Assembly: GCA_902805675.1 (NCBI GenBank)
Contig: CADCTA010000046.1
Coordinates: forward strand, 43,719-107,718
Direction: 5' to 3'
Origin: an uncultured Chthoniobacterales bacterium
GTDB taxonomy: Bacteria; Verrucomicrobiota; Verrucomicrobiia; Chthoniobacterales; UBA10450
DNA length: 64,000 nt
The translations under genes and the position numbers were made by a program. Each line of letters begins with the position of its first letter. The stretch's first letter is position 1. The notes below the pieces were generated by a model. That model worked only from the letters and a program-made list of their open reading frames with translations, had not been told where the DNA came from and did not search any database. Positions 45,404 to 55,970 of the stretch are shown one piece after another.

Positions 45404-48400
45404 GTGACCAAACGCTCCCGAGAGCTGACAGGCTTCGTCACTCAGGCGACACCTGCTCTCGTCCAAGAGCTCTTCGAAAAACACCAGCAAGTCATCCAGC
45501 GAGAATATCCACTTATGACCTCCTCACGAACTCCCATCTCACTCCGCGGCAAAGTTTCTTTGGCGCTGCTTTTCATCGCCTTTGCGCTGATCGGTATGTT
45601 GCTTATGCCTGTCCGGTCTCGCGCGACCGACTCGAGCCAGAACGGCAAAGGCGGCGCGACCTCAGTCCCTTCCGTCGCCGGTGAGGCGCCGCATGTGGCA
45701 GCATTCCGGCAGGCTCTTGGCGGCGCGATCACGCCCCTGATCATCGAGCTCAAGGCCGAGCCGAGCGTATTGCGCAAAGTGGCTGCGGACCAGCAGGGCA
45801 AGCCGCTCGCGATGGAGGAGCTTGTCTCGTATGCAACCGACTTGGTGGGCGAGCAGAAGGCGTTCTTTGCTCAACTGGGTGAGCGCGGCGTGCGCGCAGT
45901 GATGCATGAGAAAGATGTGACACAGCTCGACGGCTCGATTCGTCACATCGAATATCGATTCACATATCTGCTGAATGGCTTCATCGCTTACGTCGCGACG
46001 GAAGACATTGCGAAACTGAGAGCTCTGCCCGACGTGGCGCATGTCAGCGAGCCGGAGCAGTTCGACTATCAACTGAACCGCGCGGTCGATTACAGCCTCG
46101 GCACCCAGGAGAATCCGGAAGACCGCCGCGCCTCCGTTTATGGCCCGACGCAGGAGTTTCGGCCGATCGATACAGGGTCAAGCCCGGAAACCCCTCGGCC
46201 GAAGATCGACGGGTTCGAAGGCCAAGGCCTCAACATCGCGATCATCGACTCAGGCGTTGACTACCGGCACCCGATGTTCGGCGGGATCGGCCTGAACACG
46301 CGATTGCCGCGAGTGTCGGGTCGGCCTGAGAGCGCAGACGATAACAAGAAAGTGATCTACTTCTACGCGTTCAATGAGCCGGTCGGCGACCCGACGGACG
46401 ACTTCGGCCATGGCACACTTGTTGCCTCTAATGCGGCCGGCTACAGCGTCGACAGTAAGACACCGGCACGGACGGGCTACGGTCTTGGATTCGACGGACG
46501 CGGGGTCGGGCCGACGCCGGACAATGTGCAGCTGTTTGGCACCGCGCCACAGGCGCGGATTATGGCTTACAAAGTGTGCGGGCCGGCGCCAAACTGCGTG
46601 GGCGACATCCCGTTGTCGATCGAGGACGCCGCTTCACCGTTCACTCTCGTTTCCAGCGGCACGACTCAGCCGACGCCAGTCGCCAAGCCGGTGGCAGACG
46701 TAATTAACCTCTCGCTCGGCAGCACGAGCGGCGATGCGGCGAGCGCCACTTCACGCGCGTGCAACAACGCAGCTCTTGCTGGCGTGGTTGTCGTCGCCTC
46801 TGCGGGCAACAGCGGTGCGCCAGGAGCTGTTGGAGATGCCACGATTGGCGCTCCCGCGGCGGCCACGCTGGCGATCGCCGTTGCGGCCAGTCTAGATCCT
46901 GGCTCGGTCGCCGGCTCTGACGTCCTTGCCCCTGATCAGATTCCGCTCGAGACGCGTACGCCGGCTACTCCCGGCCCGTCTCCCGAGACTGGTGCGACCT
47001 CCAATGCGAATTCCCCGAACCCGCAAGAGCGCCAGGGTATTAGGATCTTCCCTGTCGCAGGCGGTGGACCACTTCCTACCGAGAGAACTCCCGGAGATCC
47101 CGCGCTGAACACAGGGTCGCTATCCGCCCATTACGTTTTCGTCAATCGCACCGGAGACGTGCCCGCCCCTGTGCCTGCGTCGGCCACAAACAGAATCGCC
47201 ATCGTCAAAGGTAGCGGAACGTTCGCGTCCATCGCCAACCCGGTGGCTCTGCAAAACCCATCAGCGATCTTAATTGTGACGTCTGTGGAATCGGCTACGG
47301 CTGTCGTCGTGGTGGGTGGAATTCCGACGTTTACAATCAACCCCGCCGATGCGGACTACCTGCTGGACATCCTGGCAGAAGGCGATGATGACAGCAAGGA
47401 TCCGGCGAATGGCGCTATTTCGCGTCTGCCGTTGCGCCTCGCAGAGAGCATCTCGCTGGCCGGGTTTCAGGGTTCAATGGCCGGGTTCAGCTCGCGCGGA
47501 CCGAACGATCACCCAAACGCTGGCTACCGCACGCTTAAGCCGGATGTCAGCGGACCCGGTGTCGGCATCGTAGGTGCGGCAACGGTCGAGGGCATTCCGG
47601 ACGAGACAGTTGGGCTCGCGAGCACGACTGGCTACACCATTGCCAACGGGACCAGCTTCTCGGGCCCGATTACCGCTGGTGGGATGGTTCTCGTGCGGCA
47701 ACGCGTGCGCGAAGAGCTAAACCTCGATACCACGGACTTGAAAGACCCGGACTACCGGACCAAACGATTCGATACGGTGACGGTGGCTCGTGCTCTCATG
47801 CAGAACAATGCTACCAATCTCCGCAATGGACTTGGCGTCCCGCAAGGCGATGGCGCGGCCTCGGTCGCGTCGGTCAATCAGATGGGATCCGGATACATCA
47901 ACGTCGCGGGCGCGCTACAGGCGAAGGCGATCATGGTTTCACCAACGTTGCTGCTCCCGGATGCCAATCCAAATAGCGCCGGCAACCAGGCGGAATTCTC
48001 GCAGCGAGCAGGCAGTCCTTCGCCGACGCCGTTCCCGGTCCTAATTCCGACCGGGAGCTTTGCCCAGGTGCCTGTCATCGGGCTACAAGGCTCGCTTGAG
48101 CGGCGGAAAGAAGTGATCATGCGCGACGTCACAAACGGACAGGGCGCGGGCACCTACAACCTGACCGTTCAGGATAGCCGCCGGGCTAATACGCCAGGGT
48201 TCCAGATCGGATTTGTGGACGTAAACGGCACACCCATCACATCGGTGTCTGTGCCTGCCGGTGGCCAGACCTCGTTCTTCGTTCGCACGGTCGCGGATGG
48301 GACCCAGATAGCAGCAGATCCAGGCTGCGGGTTGCCGCCTCCGCCTGCCACCCCTGTGACGCCGCCGGACCCTCAAATCCCTTGTAGCGAGTTCCAATGG

Positions 48401-49282
48401 TACGTCACGGCAACAGATGCCGCCGGGAAGTCATTGCGGATGCCGTTCTTTTATCGGGCGGTGCAGGCCGATCCGAAGGAGATCCCGCCGCTCGCCGCGC
48501 AGCTGCAAAACATCTCCACGCGCTTAAACGTGCAGACTGGGGACAATGTCGGAATCGGTGGATTCATCATCACCGGGAACGATCCGAAGCGCGTGATCAT
48601 TCGCGGTATCGGTCCATCGCTCAGTGCTGATGGCCAGCCGTTGAATGGCAGGCTCGAAGATCCCGTCGTCGAGTTGTTTGACCAGAACGGCGTGTTGATC
48701 ACTACCAACGACAACTGGAAAGACTCGCCGCAGCGGGCTGACATCGAGGGCAGCGGGCTTGCGCCTCAGGACGATCGCGAATCGGCGATCGCTGCCACTC
48801 TGACGCCAGGGCTGTACACAGCCGTCATGAGCGGCAAAGACAACACCACCGGCGTTGGGCTGGTGGAGGCGTATGACCGCGATCAGACCGGTGCCGGCAA
48901 ACTCGCGAACATCAGTACGCGTGGGTTTGTCCAGACTGGCGATAACGTGCTCATTGGCGGCTTCATCGCCGGGCGGCAGACCGGGCCGACGAACGTGGTG
49001 GTGCGTGCGATCGGGCCGTCCCTCACGAGCAGAGGGGTCCCGCAGGCGATGCAGGATCCGACCATCGAGTTGTTCAATCAAAACGGCGACGCGATTAACC
49101 AGAACGATGACTTCGCGACCTCGCCGCAAAGAAGCGAGATCCAATCGCGGGGTCTCGCTCCTGAGGACGAACGTGAGTCTGCCTTGCTGCAGAACGTAAC
49201 GCCGGGCAACTACACCGCGATCGTGCGTGGCAAAGCCGACACGACAGGTGTCGGATTGGTCGAGGTCTACAACGTCCAGTAA
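45404..49282 (+). CDS. S8 family serine peptidase (subtilisin-like), paralog of 41313-45182
   Basis: same triad contexts, same domain layout, extensive amino-acid identity to the upstream paralog; GTG start. Confidence 0.92.
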   Translation: MTKRSRELTGFVTQATPALVQELFEKHQQVIQREYPLMTSSRTPISLRGKVSLALLFIAFALIGMLLMPVRSRATDSSQNGKGGATSVPSVAGEAPHVAAFRQALGGAITPLIIELKAEPSVLRKVAADQQGKPLAMEELVSYATDLVGEQKAFFAQLGERGVRAVMHEKDVTQLDGSIRHIEYRFTYLLNGFIAYVATEDIAKLRALPDVAHVSEPEQFDYQLNRAVDYSLGTQENPEDRRASVYGPTQEFRPIDTGSSPETPRPKIDGFEGQGLNIAIIDSGVDYRHPMFGGIGLNTRLPRVSGRPESADDNKKVIYFYAFNEPVGDPTDDFGHGTLVASNAAGYSVDSKTPARTGYGLGFDGRGVGPTPDNVQLFGTAPQARIMAYKVCGPAPNCVGDIPLSIEDAASPFTLVSSGTTQPTPVAKPVADVINLSLGSTSGDAASATSRACNNAALAGVVVVASAGNSGAPGAVGDATIGAPAAATLAIAVAASLDPGSVAGSDVLAPDQIPLETRTPATPGPSPETGATSNANSPNPQERQGIRIFPVAGGGPLPTERTPGDPALNTGSLSAHYVFVNRTGDVPAPVPASATNRIAIVKGSGTFASIANPVALQNPSAILIVTSVESATAVVVVGGIPTFTINPADADYLLDILAEGDDDSKDPANGAISRLPLRLAESISLAGFQGSMAGFSSRGPNDHPNAGYRTLKPDVSGPGVGIVGAATVEGIPDETVGLASTTGYTIANGTSFSGPITAGGMVLVRQRVREELNLDTTDLKDPDYRTKRFDTVTVARALMQNNATNLRNGLGVPQGDGAASVASVNQMGSGYINVAGALQAKAIMVSPTLLLPDANPNSAGNQAEFSQRAGSPSPTPFPVLIPTGSFAQVPVIGLQGSLERRKEVIMRDVTNGQGAGTYNLTVQDSRRANTPGFQIGFVDVNGTPITSVSVPAGGQTSFFVRTVADGTQIAADPGCGLPPPPATPVTPPDPQIPCSEFQWYVTATDAAGKSLRMPFFYRAVQADPKEIPPLAAQLQNISTRLNVQTGDNVGIGGFIITGNDPKRVIIRGIGPSLSADGQPLNGRLEDPVVELFDQNGVLITTNDNWKDSPQRADIEGSGLAPQDDRESAIAATLTPGLYTAVMSGKDNTTGVGLVEAYDRDQTGAGKLANISTRGFVQTGDNVLIGGFIAGRQTGPTNVVVRAIGPSLTSRGVPQAMQDPTIELFNQNGDAINQNDDFATSPQRSEIQSRGLAPEDERESALLQNVTPGNYTAIVRGKADTTGVGLVEVYNVQ

Positions 49283-49303
49283 AAGATAACGAAGCAATCA
49301 ACG

Positions 49304-49338
49304 TGGGCAGGCATCGCAAGGTGCCTGCCCATTTTTTT
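49304..49338 (+). terminator. rho-independent terminator
   Basis: TGGGCAGGCA-TCGCAAGG-TGCCTGCCCA followed by TTTTTTT. Confidence 0.88.
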
Positions 49339-49429
49339 GCCCACGAAGCACTGCAGGCCGGCGCCCGGACCAGCAAACGAGAGCTCGAACAATTCGCTTC
49401 GGCTCGCCAGGGCTCCCAGCGGGGCGCCG

Positions 49430-50377
49430 TCAGGCGCTCTGCACGAGCCGCTTGATCAGCTCATCTTCTGTCGTGATACCAATGAGCTTCCGCTGCGCAT
49501 CCACCACAGCAGCGAGACCGAGCCGCGCTGCACGCAGCCGCCGGATGACGCGATAGGCCGGCTCGCGATCACCCGCGTTGACGAGGCGGCGCGTATAATG
49601 GGCGAGCGACTTCGGTTCGCCGCGATCAAACATGATGTCCATGACGTTGACGAGCCCGACGGCCTGGCCCTGTGGTGAGACAACCGGGAAGCAATCGATG
49701 CCCGTCTCCGCGCTGAGCTTGATCACCGACTCAATCGAGGCACCCGGCTGAATCGTCGCGACCTTGGCCAGCGGCATCATCACGTCGCGCACGCGCACGT
49801 GCCGGAAATCGACCACGTTGTGGATCATCGCGCGCTCCGTCGCGGAGAGAGAACCTTCCCGCTCGCTCTGCACGGCAACCTGCTTGAGTTCTTCGCGCGC
49901 GGCGAAGAGGCGCGCGCGGTCGGAGGCGCGCCGCGGAAGGATCGAACGGCCGATCCACTCACCGATCGTGAGCAGCGGCGAAAGCAGGATGGTGGCCGTC
50001 TCAAGGATGCGGCCCAATGCGCCGACAGCGCTGAATGGCATGCGGCGGAAGAGCGACTTGGCGAGCACCCCGAGGATGAAAAGGTAAACCGGAATGGCCG
50101 CTGCAACGGCGATCAGGTAGCCCGCAGTCCCAAGCGAGGAGACGAGCGCGCGAGTCGCCAGCAGGATCGCGAGAATGTCCGCCACCGCCGTGATGAGCAG
50201 CACGGTGACCAGGAGACGCTGCGGCTGCTCGAGCAGCCTTGCCATTCTGCGCGCACCTTGCCGCTGCTTCGCATCGTGCCGCAGGCGCACTGGGTCGGCG
50301 GCGAGCAGCGCAGCTTCCAGCCCGGAGAAGACAAATGACACGCCGCAGAGCGCACCAACAAAGAGCCACGTCATCAT
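49430..50377 (-). CDS. CNNM/CBS-domain (hemolysin C-like) membrane protein
   Basis: SGLEAALLAADPVRLRHDAKQ, VRDVMMPLAKVATI, CBS-like repeats. Confidence 0.85.
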   Translation of the reverse strand: MMTWLFVGALCGVSFVFSGLEAALLAADPVRLRHDAKQRQGARRMARLLEQPQRLLVTVLLITAVADILAILLATRALVSSLGTAGYLIAVAAAIPVYLFILGVLAKSLFRRMPFSAVGALGRILETATILLSPLLTIGEWIGRSILPRRASDRARLFAAREELKQVAVQSEREGSLSATERAMIHNVVDFRHVRVRDVMMPLAKVATIQPGASIESVIKLSAETGIDCFPVVSPQGQAVGLVNVMDIMFDRGEPKSLAHYTRRLVNAGDREPAYRVIRRLRAARLGLAAVVDAQRKLIGITTEDELIKRLVQSA

Positions 50378-51672
50378 GGTTCGTCGGCTCCGTTCGAGTC
50401 CTCTTCGCCTGCGGCGTCGGCGTCGAGGTTGGTGGTCTTCTCGAGCACCATCTCCTCGATACGCTTGCGGCTCGTGCGGCGCACCGTGATGGCCAACCGA
50501 GGCATCTCCACCTCCGCACCGGAAGCCGGCAGATAGCCGAGTCGGTTGAAGACCAGCCCGCCGATTGTGTCGATCCCCTCAGCCTCTAGTTCGAATCCGA
50601 GATGCTCCGTCAGATCATCGAGACGCGCATTGCCGCTGACCAGCAGCCGGCCGTCTTCAAGTGGCTCGATGTACAGGTCCGCCTGCCCGAGCGGCGCGGC
50701 GTCGCTCATGATTTCCTCCACGATATCCGCGAGCGTGATGATGCCTTCCGTTCCGCCGAACTCATCCACCACCACAGCGAGCCCCTGCGGGTGCGAGATG
50801 AAGCCGCGCAAGAGATTGAGCGCGGGCATCGTCTCCGGCACGAACGACGGCGCGACCAGGTTCTCCGTGTAATGCTCCCGTAGATCGAGCAGGAATCTTT
50901 TCACGTCGAGGATGCCGACCACCTGGTCAGGCGTGTCGGCATACACCGGCACGCGGCGGTGCCGCTTCTCCTTCAACTGCGCGATCACCTCTTCATTCGT
51001 CAGATCATCGGGCAGCGCGAACGTGTCGACGCGTGGCGTCATGCAATCCTTCGCCGTCTTGTCGCCGAGCTTGATGATCTCCTGGATCATCTCGCCCTCA
51101 GCTTCGCCGAGCGCGCCTTCCTCTTCGCCAATCTCGACCAGCGTCTCGAGTTCCTCGCCCGTGGGCGCGGCGTCGGTGCGGAGCTGCTTCGGCGTGAAGC
51201 GATTCACCAGTGTTTCGCTCGTGTTCTCCAAAAGCCGCCCAACCCGATCGAGCAGCGGCATCATGGCACGCAGCGTGAAGACTCCGATCGCTGAGAGACG
51301 GTAGGGCGCCGAGATGGCGAGCACCTTCGGGATTAGATCGCAGACGAGCACGAGCAACGCGAAGATCACCGTCGCGGCTGCCCAGAGCGGCACGTGTGTT
51401 CCGAGCCGGGTTTCCCAGAGCAGGAAGAGCGAGAGCACCACGAGCGGCACGTTCACCAGCGCATCGCCCAGTAGGATAACGTTGAGAACGCGGCGCGGAT
51501 TATCGCGGAAAACTTTGATGAAATGCTTCAGCGCCGGATGCTGCTCCTCCAAGCTGCGAAGCTGGTGCGCCTTGAGGGTGAAGAGCGCTGTCTCCAATCC
51601 CGAGAAAAGCGCGGAGCAGAAGACCAACGCGCCACCGAGTGCGAGCAGGAGGATGAGACCGCCGTCTGTCAT
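50374..51672 (-). CDS. CNNM/CBS/CorC_HlyC-domain hemolysin family protein
   Basis: FSGLETALFTLKAHQLRSL, DCMTPRVDTFALPDD, VVDEFGGTEGIITLADIVEEIMSD. Confidence 0.9.
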   Translation of the reverse strand: MTDGGLILLLALGGALVFCSALFSGLETALFTLKAHQLRSLEEQHPALKHFIKVFRDNPRRVLNVILLGDALVNVPLVVLSLFLLWETRLGTHVPLWAAATVIFALLVLVCDLIPKVLAISAPYRLSAIGVFTLRAMMPLLDRVGRLLENTSETLVNRFTPKQLRTDAAPTGEELETLVEIGEEEGALGEAEGEMIQEIIKLGDKTAKDCMTPRVDTFALPDDLTNEEVIAQLKEKRHRRVPVYADTPDQVVGILDVKRFLLDLREHYTENLVAPSFVPETMPALNLLRGFISHPQGLAVVVDEFGGTEGIITLADIVEEIMSDAAPLGQADLYIEPLEDGRLLVSGNARLDDLTEHLGFELEAEGIDTIGGLVFNRLGYLPASGAEVEMPRLAITVRRTSRKRIEEMVLEKTTNLDADAAGEEDSNGADEP

Positions 51673-51761
51673 TCGATCCCGCGGACGCCGCCGCGGGACA
51701 GCTCACGCGCCAGGAAAGTGACGCGTGCCGGTTTGCCCCTCATTTCAGACAGCTCCAAAGT

Positions 51762-52247
51762 ATGGGCAGCATGGATAAAGGCGAGCGGATTTCGCGGTTT
51801 ATCGAGGAACTCGAAGGCGTGGCGCCCGCGAACGCCGCCGGATCGATCGCGCAGCATCCCTGTTACCGCGGCTTTTTCCGCTGCTGGAACGAGGGGCGTT
51901 ACTACGAAGCCCACGATGTGCTCGAGCATCTCTGGCTGGATACCACCTCGGACGAGTCGAATTACTTCAAAGGCCTCATCCAGGCCGCAGGCGGTTTCGT
52001 GCACCTGCAGAAGCAGTTCGAGCACCCGACGCATCCGAAGCATGGGCGAAGGCTGGGCCCGGCGGTGAGACTGTTCGCGCTCGCAGAGGCAAACCTCGAG
52101 CCGTTCGGCGCCTTCCGCCACGGGTTCGACATTGATGGCCTGCGCGCTTTGCTCGCGCGTACGGCTCGCGCCATTGTCGACTCCGAGTTCAAGCTCAACC
52201 CCTGGACGCCGCAGTCGGCGCCGCAGCTGGTGCTCCTGTCCGGCTGA
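51762..52247 (+). CDS. DUF309 domain-containing protein
   Basis: NEGRYYEAHDVLEHLWLDTTSDESNYFKGLIQAAGGFVHLQK. Confidence 0.83.
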   Translation: MGSMDKGERISRFIEELEGVAPANAAGSIAQHPCYRGFFRCWNEGRYYEAHDVLEHLWLDTTSDESNYFKGLIQAAGGFVHLQKQFEHPTHPKHGRRLGPAVRLFALAEANLEPFGAFRHGFDIDGLRALLARTARAIVDSEFKLNPWTPQSAPQLVLLSG

Positions 52248-52266
52248 GCGCGCGCAGGTGGACGCG

Positions 52267-52797
52267 CTAGTAGGTGAGGAACGAAACGACCTGCTCGGAC
52301 TGGAGCTTTTCGCGTCCGTGCAGGAACGCGAGCTCGATGAGGAACTGCGCCTCAACTAGTTCGCCGCCGACTTTCTTGATCAAGGTAACCGCCGACGCCG
52401 AGGTTCCGCCGGTCGCGAGCAGATCGTCGATCAAGACGATGCGCTCGCCTGGAGTGACGCTATCGACGTGCATCTCCATCTCGGCTTCGCCGTACTCCAA
52501 AGTGTAAGCGGCGCGCTCGGTTTTGTAGGGCAATTTGCCGCGCTTCCGGATCGGCACGAGCCCGATGCCGAGCTCATAGGCGACTGCGGAGCCGAACAGA
52601 AAGCCGCGCGCATCGATGCAGACAATCTTGTCGATCTCGAGCCCGCGGCAGCGTTCGCGGAAGAGATCGATCGCCGCGCGGAAGAGAGCGCCGTCTTGCA
52701 GGATGGGCGTGATGTCTTTGAAAATAATCCCGGGCTTCGGAAAGTCGGGGACATCACGCACGGCGGCCCGCAATTGCTCAATGCTGTCGGAAGGCAT
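52267..52797 (-). CDS. apt: adenine phosphoribosyltransferase
   Basis: DVPDFPKPGIIFKDITPILQD, DARGFLFG, VLIDDLLATGGTSAS. Confidence 0.95.
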   Translation of the reverse strand: MPSDSIEQLRAAVRDVPDFPKPGIIFKDITPILQDGALFRAAIDLFRERCRGLEIDKIVCIDARGFLFGSAVAYELGIGLVPIRKRGKLPYKTERAAYTLEYGEAEMEMHVDSVTPGERIVLIDDLLATGGTSASAVTLIKKVGGELVEAQFLIELAFLHGREKLQSEQVVSFLTY

Positions 52798-52949
52798 GGC
52801 CGCGATGCTACCGGCACGTAGTCAAACGTCAACGGCTTGCGGTGTGGATCGGCGCCGGGCGCGAAATATTGCGCAGCGCACGGCGCGCGACGTGCATCCA
52901 CGTTCGCGACACTTGACGAAAGCTGAACAATAGACACACCATTCCAGCC

Positions 52950-54533
52950 GTGAATCGCCGGACCAAAAGCATTTTAAAGAAGAGCGCGCTCGCCGGAGCG
53001 CTCGTGCTCCTCGCCGGCAGCCTCGCCACGCAGCGCGACGCACGCAGCACCCTCCCGCCGGAGTCGCTCGCCCGCGCCATCGATACGCGGAATGCGCAGC
53101 TCCTCGAGCTTTGCTTCGCCGACAAGGTCGATGTGAATGCGCCGGGCGCCGATGGCCGCACGCCTTTGCTGATCGCCACCCAGCAGCAGGATGGCGCGAT
53201 GATTCAAAGGCTCCTCGACGCCGGGGCGAACCCGGACCTCGCGGACGGGGCCGGCACCACGCCTCTTCTCCTCGCGATTGCGCAGAAGGATGGCGCCGCC
53301 GCGCAGCGCCTGCTCGACCGCAAGGCGAATGTGAACATCGCCGACCAAACCGGCACCACGCCGCTGCTCAAAGCCACGGTGCAGCACGACGCGACCATGG
53401 TGCAGCGCCTCCTGGATGCGGGCGCGGACGTTGACGCCGCCGACCGGAACGGCACGACGGCCGTGATGGCTGCGACCGGTTTCGACAACGGCGAGTTGCT
53501 TAAGGCGCTGGTCTCGCGCTCAACCAAAGTCGACGCAGTTGACGCCTCGGCGCGGACTGCGGCGCACTACGCGATCGCGGCGCGGAACCAGGCGGCAGTC
53601 GAGCTTCTCCTGCCGCTGATGCCCGAGGTCCAGCCCGGCGTGGCACCGGCCGGCGACCTCATCGCGCTGGCCTGTGACACGCGAGACGAACGCATCATCG
53701 AGGCGGTTCTGAACCGTGCACCTTCCACACTCGAGTGGACGCCTCCGACCCAGCGCGCGCTCACCGCCGCGCTCAGTTCCAAGAACGGCCAGCTGACAAA
53801 GCTTCTGCTGAGCAGGCACCCAGCGCCGCCGATGAAGGAAGGGACGAACACTCCGCTCCTCGCCTATGCCATGGTCTCGGACGATACCGCGTTGTTCACC
53901 GCCTTGATCACCGCTGGCGCGAATCCAAACACGATGCTTCCGGTGCCGCACGACAAGCAGTTCATCTCGTTGATCAAGCAGCAATACCTCCGCAGCTTTG
54001 CGATCAGCGACGAAGGGCTGACGATGCTGATGATCGCAGCCGGTCTGGGCCGCGAGGATTACGTCCGGGCGCTGCTCGACGCAGGGGCGGAGCGTAATCG
54101 CCACACCGTGAAGCACAACATGCTGGCGCTCTACTTCGCGGCGCGGACCGAGAGCTGGCGCTGCGTGCAGATGTTGCTCGGCAAGGGACCGACGCCGAGC
54201 GAACTGCGCATCGAGATTTCACTCGCCGCGCAACGTGCATCCGTCTTCAAGAATGGGACGCCGATCTACCAAACCGCTGTGTCGACGGGACGGAAGGGGT
54301 TTGCCACGCCGTCAGGCGAGTTCGTCGTGACCGACAAACGGCGCACCCACAAGTCCAGCATCTATCACGTGAACATGCCGTTCTTCATGCGCCTGAACGG
54401 CCTCGACTTCGGCCTCCATCAAGGTGCGGTGCCGAACTATCCCGCCTCGCACGGCTGCATCCGCCTTCCCACGGCAGCGGCTGAAAAGCTGTTTGCCGAG
54501 ATCCCGGTCGGCACGGTCGTGATGATCAACTGA
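52950..54533 (+). CDS. exported ankyrin-repeat protein with C-terminal L,D-transpeptidase (YkuD) domain
   Basis: ankyrin repeats (GRTPLLIATQQQDGAMIQRLLDAGANPD...), then TPSGEFVVTDKRRTH...LHQGAVPNYPASHGCIRLP. Confidence 0.9.
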   Translation: MNRRTKSILKKSALAGALVLLAGSLATQRDARSTLPPESLARAIDTRNAQLLELCFADKVDVNAPGADGRTPLLIATQQQDGAMIQRLLDAGANPDLADGAGTTPLLLAIAQKDGAAAQRLLDRKANVNIADQTGTTPLLKATVQHDATMVQRLLDAGADVDAADRNGTTAVMAATGFDNGELLKALVSRSTKVDAVDASARTAAHYAIAARNQAAVELLLPLMPEVQPGVAPAGDLIALACDTRDERIIEAVLNRAPSTLEWTPPTQRALTAALSSKNGQLTKLLLSRHPAPPMKEGTNTPLLAYAMVSDDTALFTALITAGANPNTMLPVPHDKQFISLIKQQYLRSFAISDEGLTMLMIAAGLGREDYVRALLDAGAERNRHTVKHNMLALYFAARTESWRCVQMLLGKGPTPSELRIEISLAAQRASVFKNGTPIYQTAVSTGRKGFATPSGEFVVTDKRRTHKSSIYHVNMPFFMRLNGLDFGLHQGAVPNYPASHGCIRLPTAAAEKLFAEIPVGTVVMIN

Positions 54534-54604
54534 TCAGCGCCAGGCGCCGCAAGGCCGCCCGCATTAGGCTTGCCGTTTCTACGCGCATCTGATGTAAAGG
54601 CGCG

Positions 54605-55123
54605 ATGAAACGGTTCCTCCTAAGCCTCTTCGTTATCGCCCTCGCGTGTAGTAGTAGCATCGCCGCGCAGGCTCCCAGAAACGTCCGCACCGTCCGTGAT
54701 CTGCCCGGCTTCCCGGTTGAAGTATTGAAGCAGACGGTCAGCCCAAAGTTTTACCGCTCGTTGCTCATCTCACCCGTCACGGGCTGGGTGGTTGTCCGCG
54801 GGCAGCTCGTCAACAGCGGCCGCTTCGCCGGTATGCGTGTCACGCATTCGGAGCTTGGCGGCGCGTACGACAAGCTGGCTCTGCAACTGGCGAGCAACTT
54901 CACCATGAGTGGTGCCGGGCACACGGATCGGCAGATGGCGGCGTCGGCTGCCGCGCTCCATCTCGTCGTCTACAAGATCGCTGACGGAACGATGGTTGTC
55001 GGAGTTCCCGCGTCGGATGAAGCAGGCGACAACCAGATCAGGTATCGCGGCGCCGCCTTTCTCGCAGTAGAAAAAGACGGCAAGTGGTCTGAGATCGAAG
55101 GGCTGGGGCGCCGGCGTAGATAG
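54605..55123 (+). CDS. hypothetical secreted protein
   Basis: signal peptide MKRFLLSLFVIALACSSSIAAQA; 172 aa. Confidence 0.6.
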   Translation: MKRFLLSLFVIALACSSSIAAQAPRNVRTVRDLPGFPVEVLKQTVSPKFYRSLLISPVTGWVVVRGQLVNSGRFAGMRVTHSELGGAYDKLALQLASNFTMSGAGHTDRQMAASAAALHLVVYKIADGTMVVGVPASDEAGDNQIRYRGAAFLAVEKDGKWSEIEGLGRRRR

Positions 55124-55172
55124 CGCCATCCGGTTGCGGCAGCGGAGCGCGTCCGGTAAGCTCCCGCCCTTG

Positions 55173-55964
55173 ATGGATCGGCTCCTTCTGTTCGCCGCGA
55201 CCGGCTGCTTTTTCGTGGCCGTTCTGCGGACATTGCTCGCCATTCGCGCGGGCGTGTTCCGGCCGGGGCGGTTTAACTTCGTTGCAATCGCAGTGGGGTT
55301 CGGTTTTCAAACCGCGTTCCTTTGGATTCGTGGGAATGCGCTCGGCCGCTGCCCGCTCACGAACCTATTCGAGGTTTTCATCTTCATGGCGTGGTCGGTG
55401 ACGCTGATCTACATGGCCGTCGGATCCGCCTATCGGTTGTCCTTGATGGGCGCGTTCACGGCGCCGCTGGTGTTTTTGATTCAGGCTTTGGCGCTGGTTG
55501 CTCCGATCGATCGGCCGCGCCCTCCGAAGATCGAAGTGAATGGTTGGCTCGAGTTCCACGCTTCCATGTCCATCGTGGCGTATGGCGCGTTCGCGCTCGC
55601 CTGCATCGCCGGGCTCATGTACCTGCTGCAGGAGCGACAGCTGAAGCGGCGGCAGCTCCATTCCGCATTCCATCATCTGCCGCCGCTCTCCGAGCTCTAC
55701 TCCGCGATCACGCGGCTGCTGTGGCTCGGTTTCATCCTCTACACGGCGGGGCTGGTGAGCGGCTTCTTCACCGGCGAGCCGCTGCCGGTGGTGAAGATGA
55801 GCTGCGCGATCGCGGTCTGGCTCTTCTACGCCGCGATTTTGCAGGGGCGGCAATTCCTGCGCCTCGGGCCCAAGCAGGTCGCGGTGTTATGCGTGGTGGC
55901 ATTTACCGCCGCGGTCTCGGTGTTGTGGGGCATCACCTTCGTCTCGCAGAAATTGCCCCTGTAA
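55173..55964 (+). CDS. cytochrome c assembly/HemX-like (CcsA) membrane protein
   Basis: GRCPLTNLFEVFIFMAWSVTLIY, multiple TM; directly upstream of hemA. Confidence 0.85.
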   Translation: MDRLLLFAATGCFFVAVLRTLLAIRAGVFRPGRFNFVAIAVGFGFQTAFLWIRGNALGRCPLTNLFEVFIFMAWSVTLIYMAVGSAYRLSLMGAFTAPLVFLIQALALVAPIDRPRPPKIEVNGWLEFHASMSIVAYGAFALACIAGLMYLLQERQLKRRQLHSAFHHLPPLSELYSAITRLLWLGFILYTAGLVSGFFTGEPLPVVKMSCAIAVWLFYAAILQGRQFLRLGPKQVAVLCVVAFTAAVSVLWGITFVSQKLPL

Positions 55965-55970
55965 CGGCCG

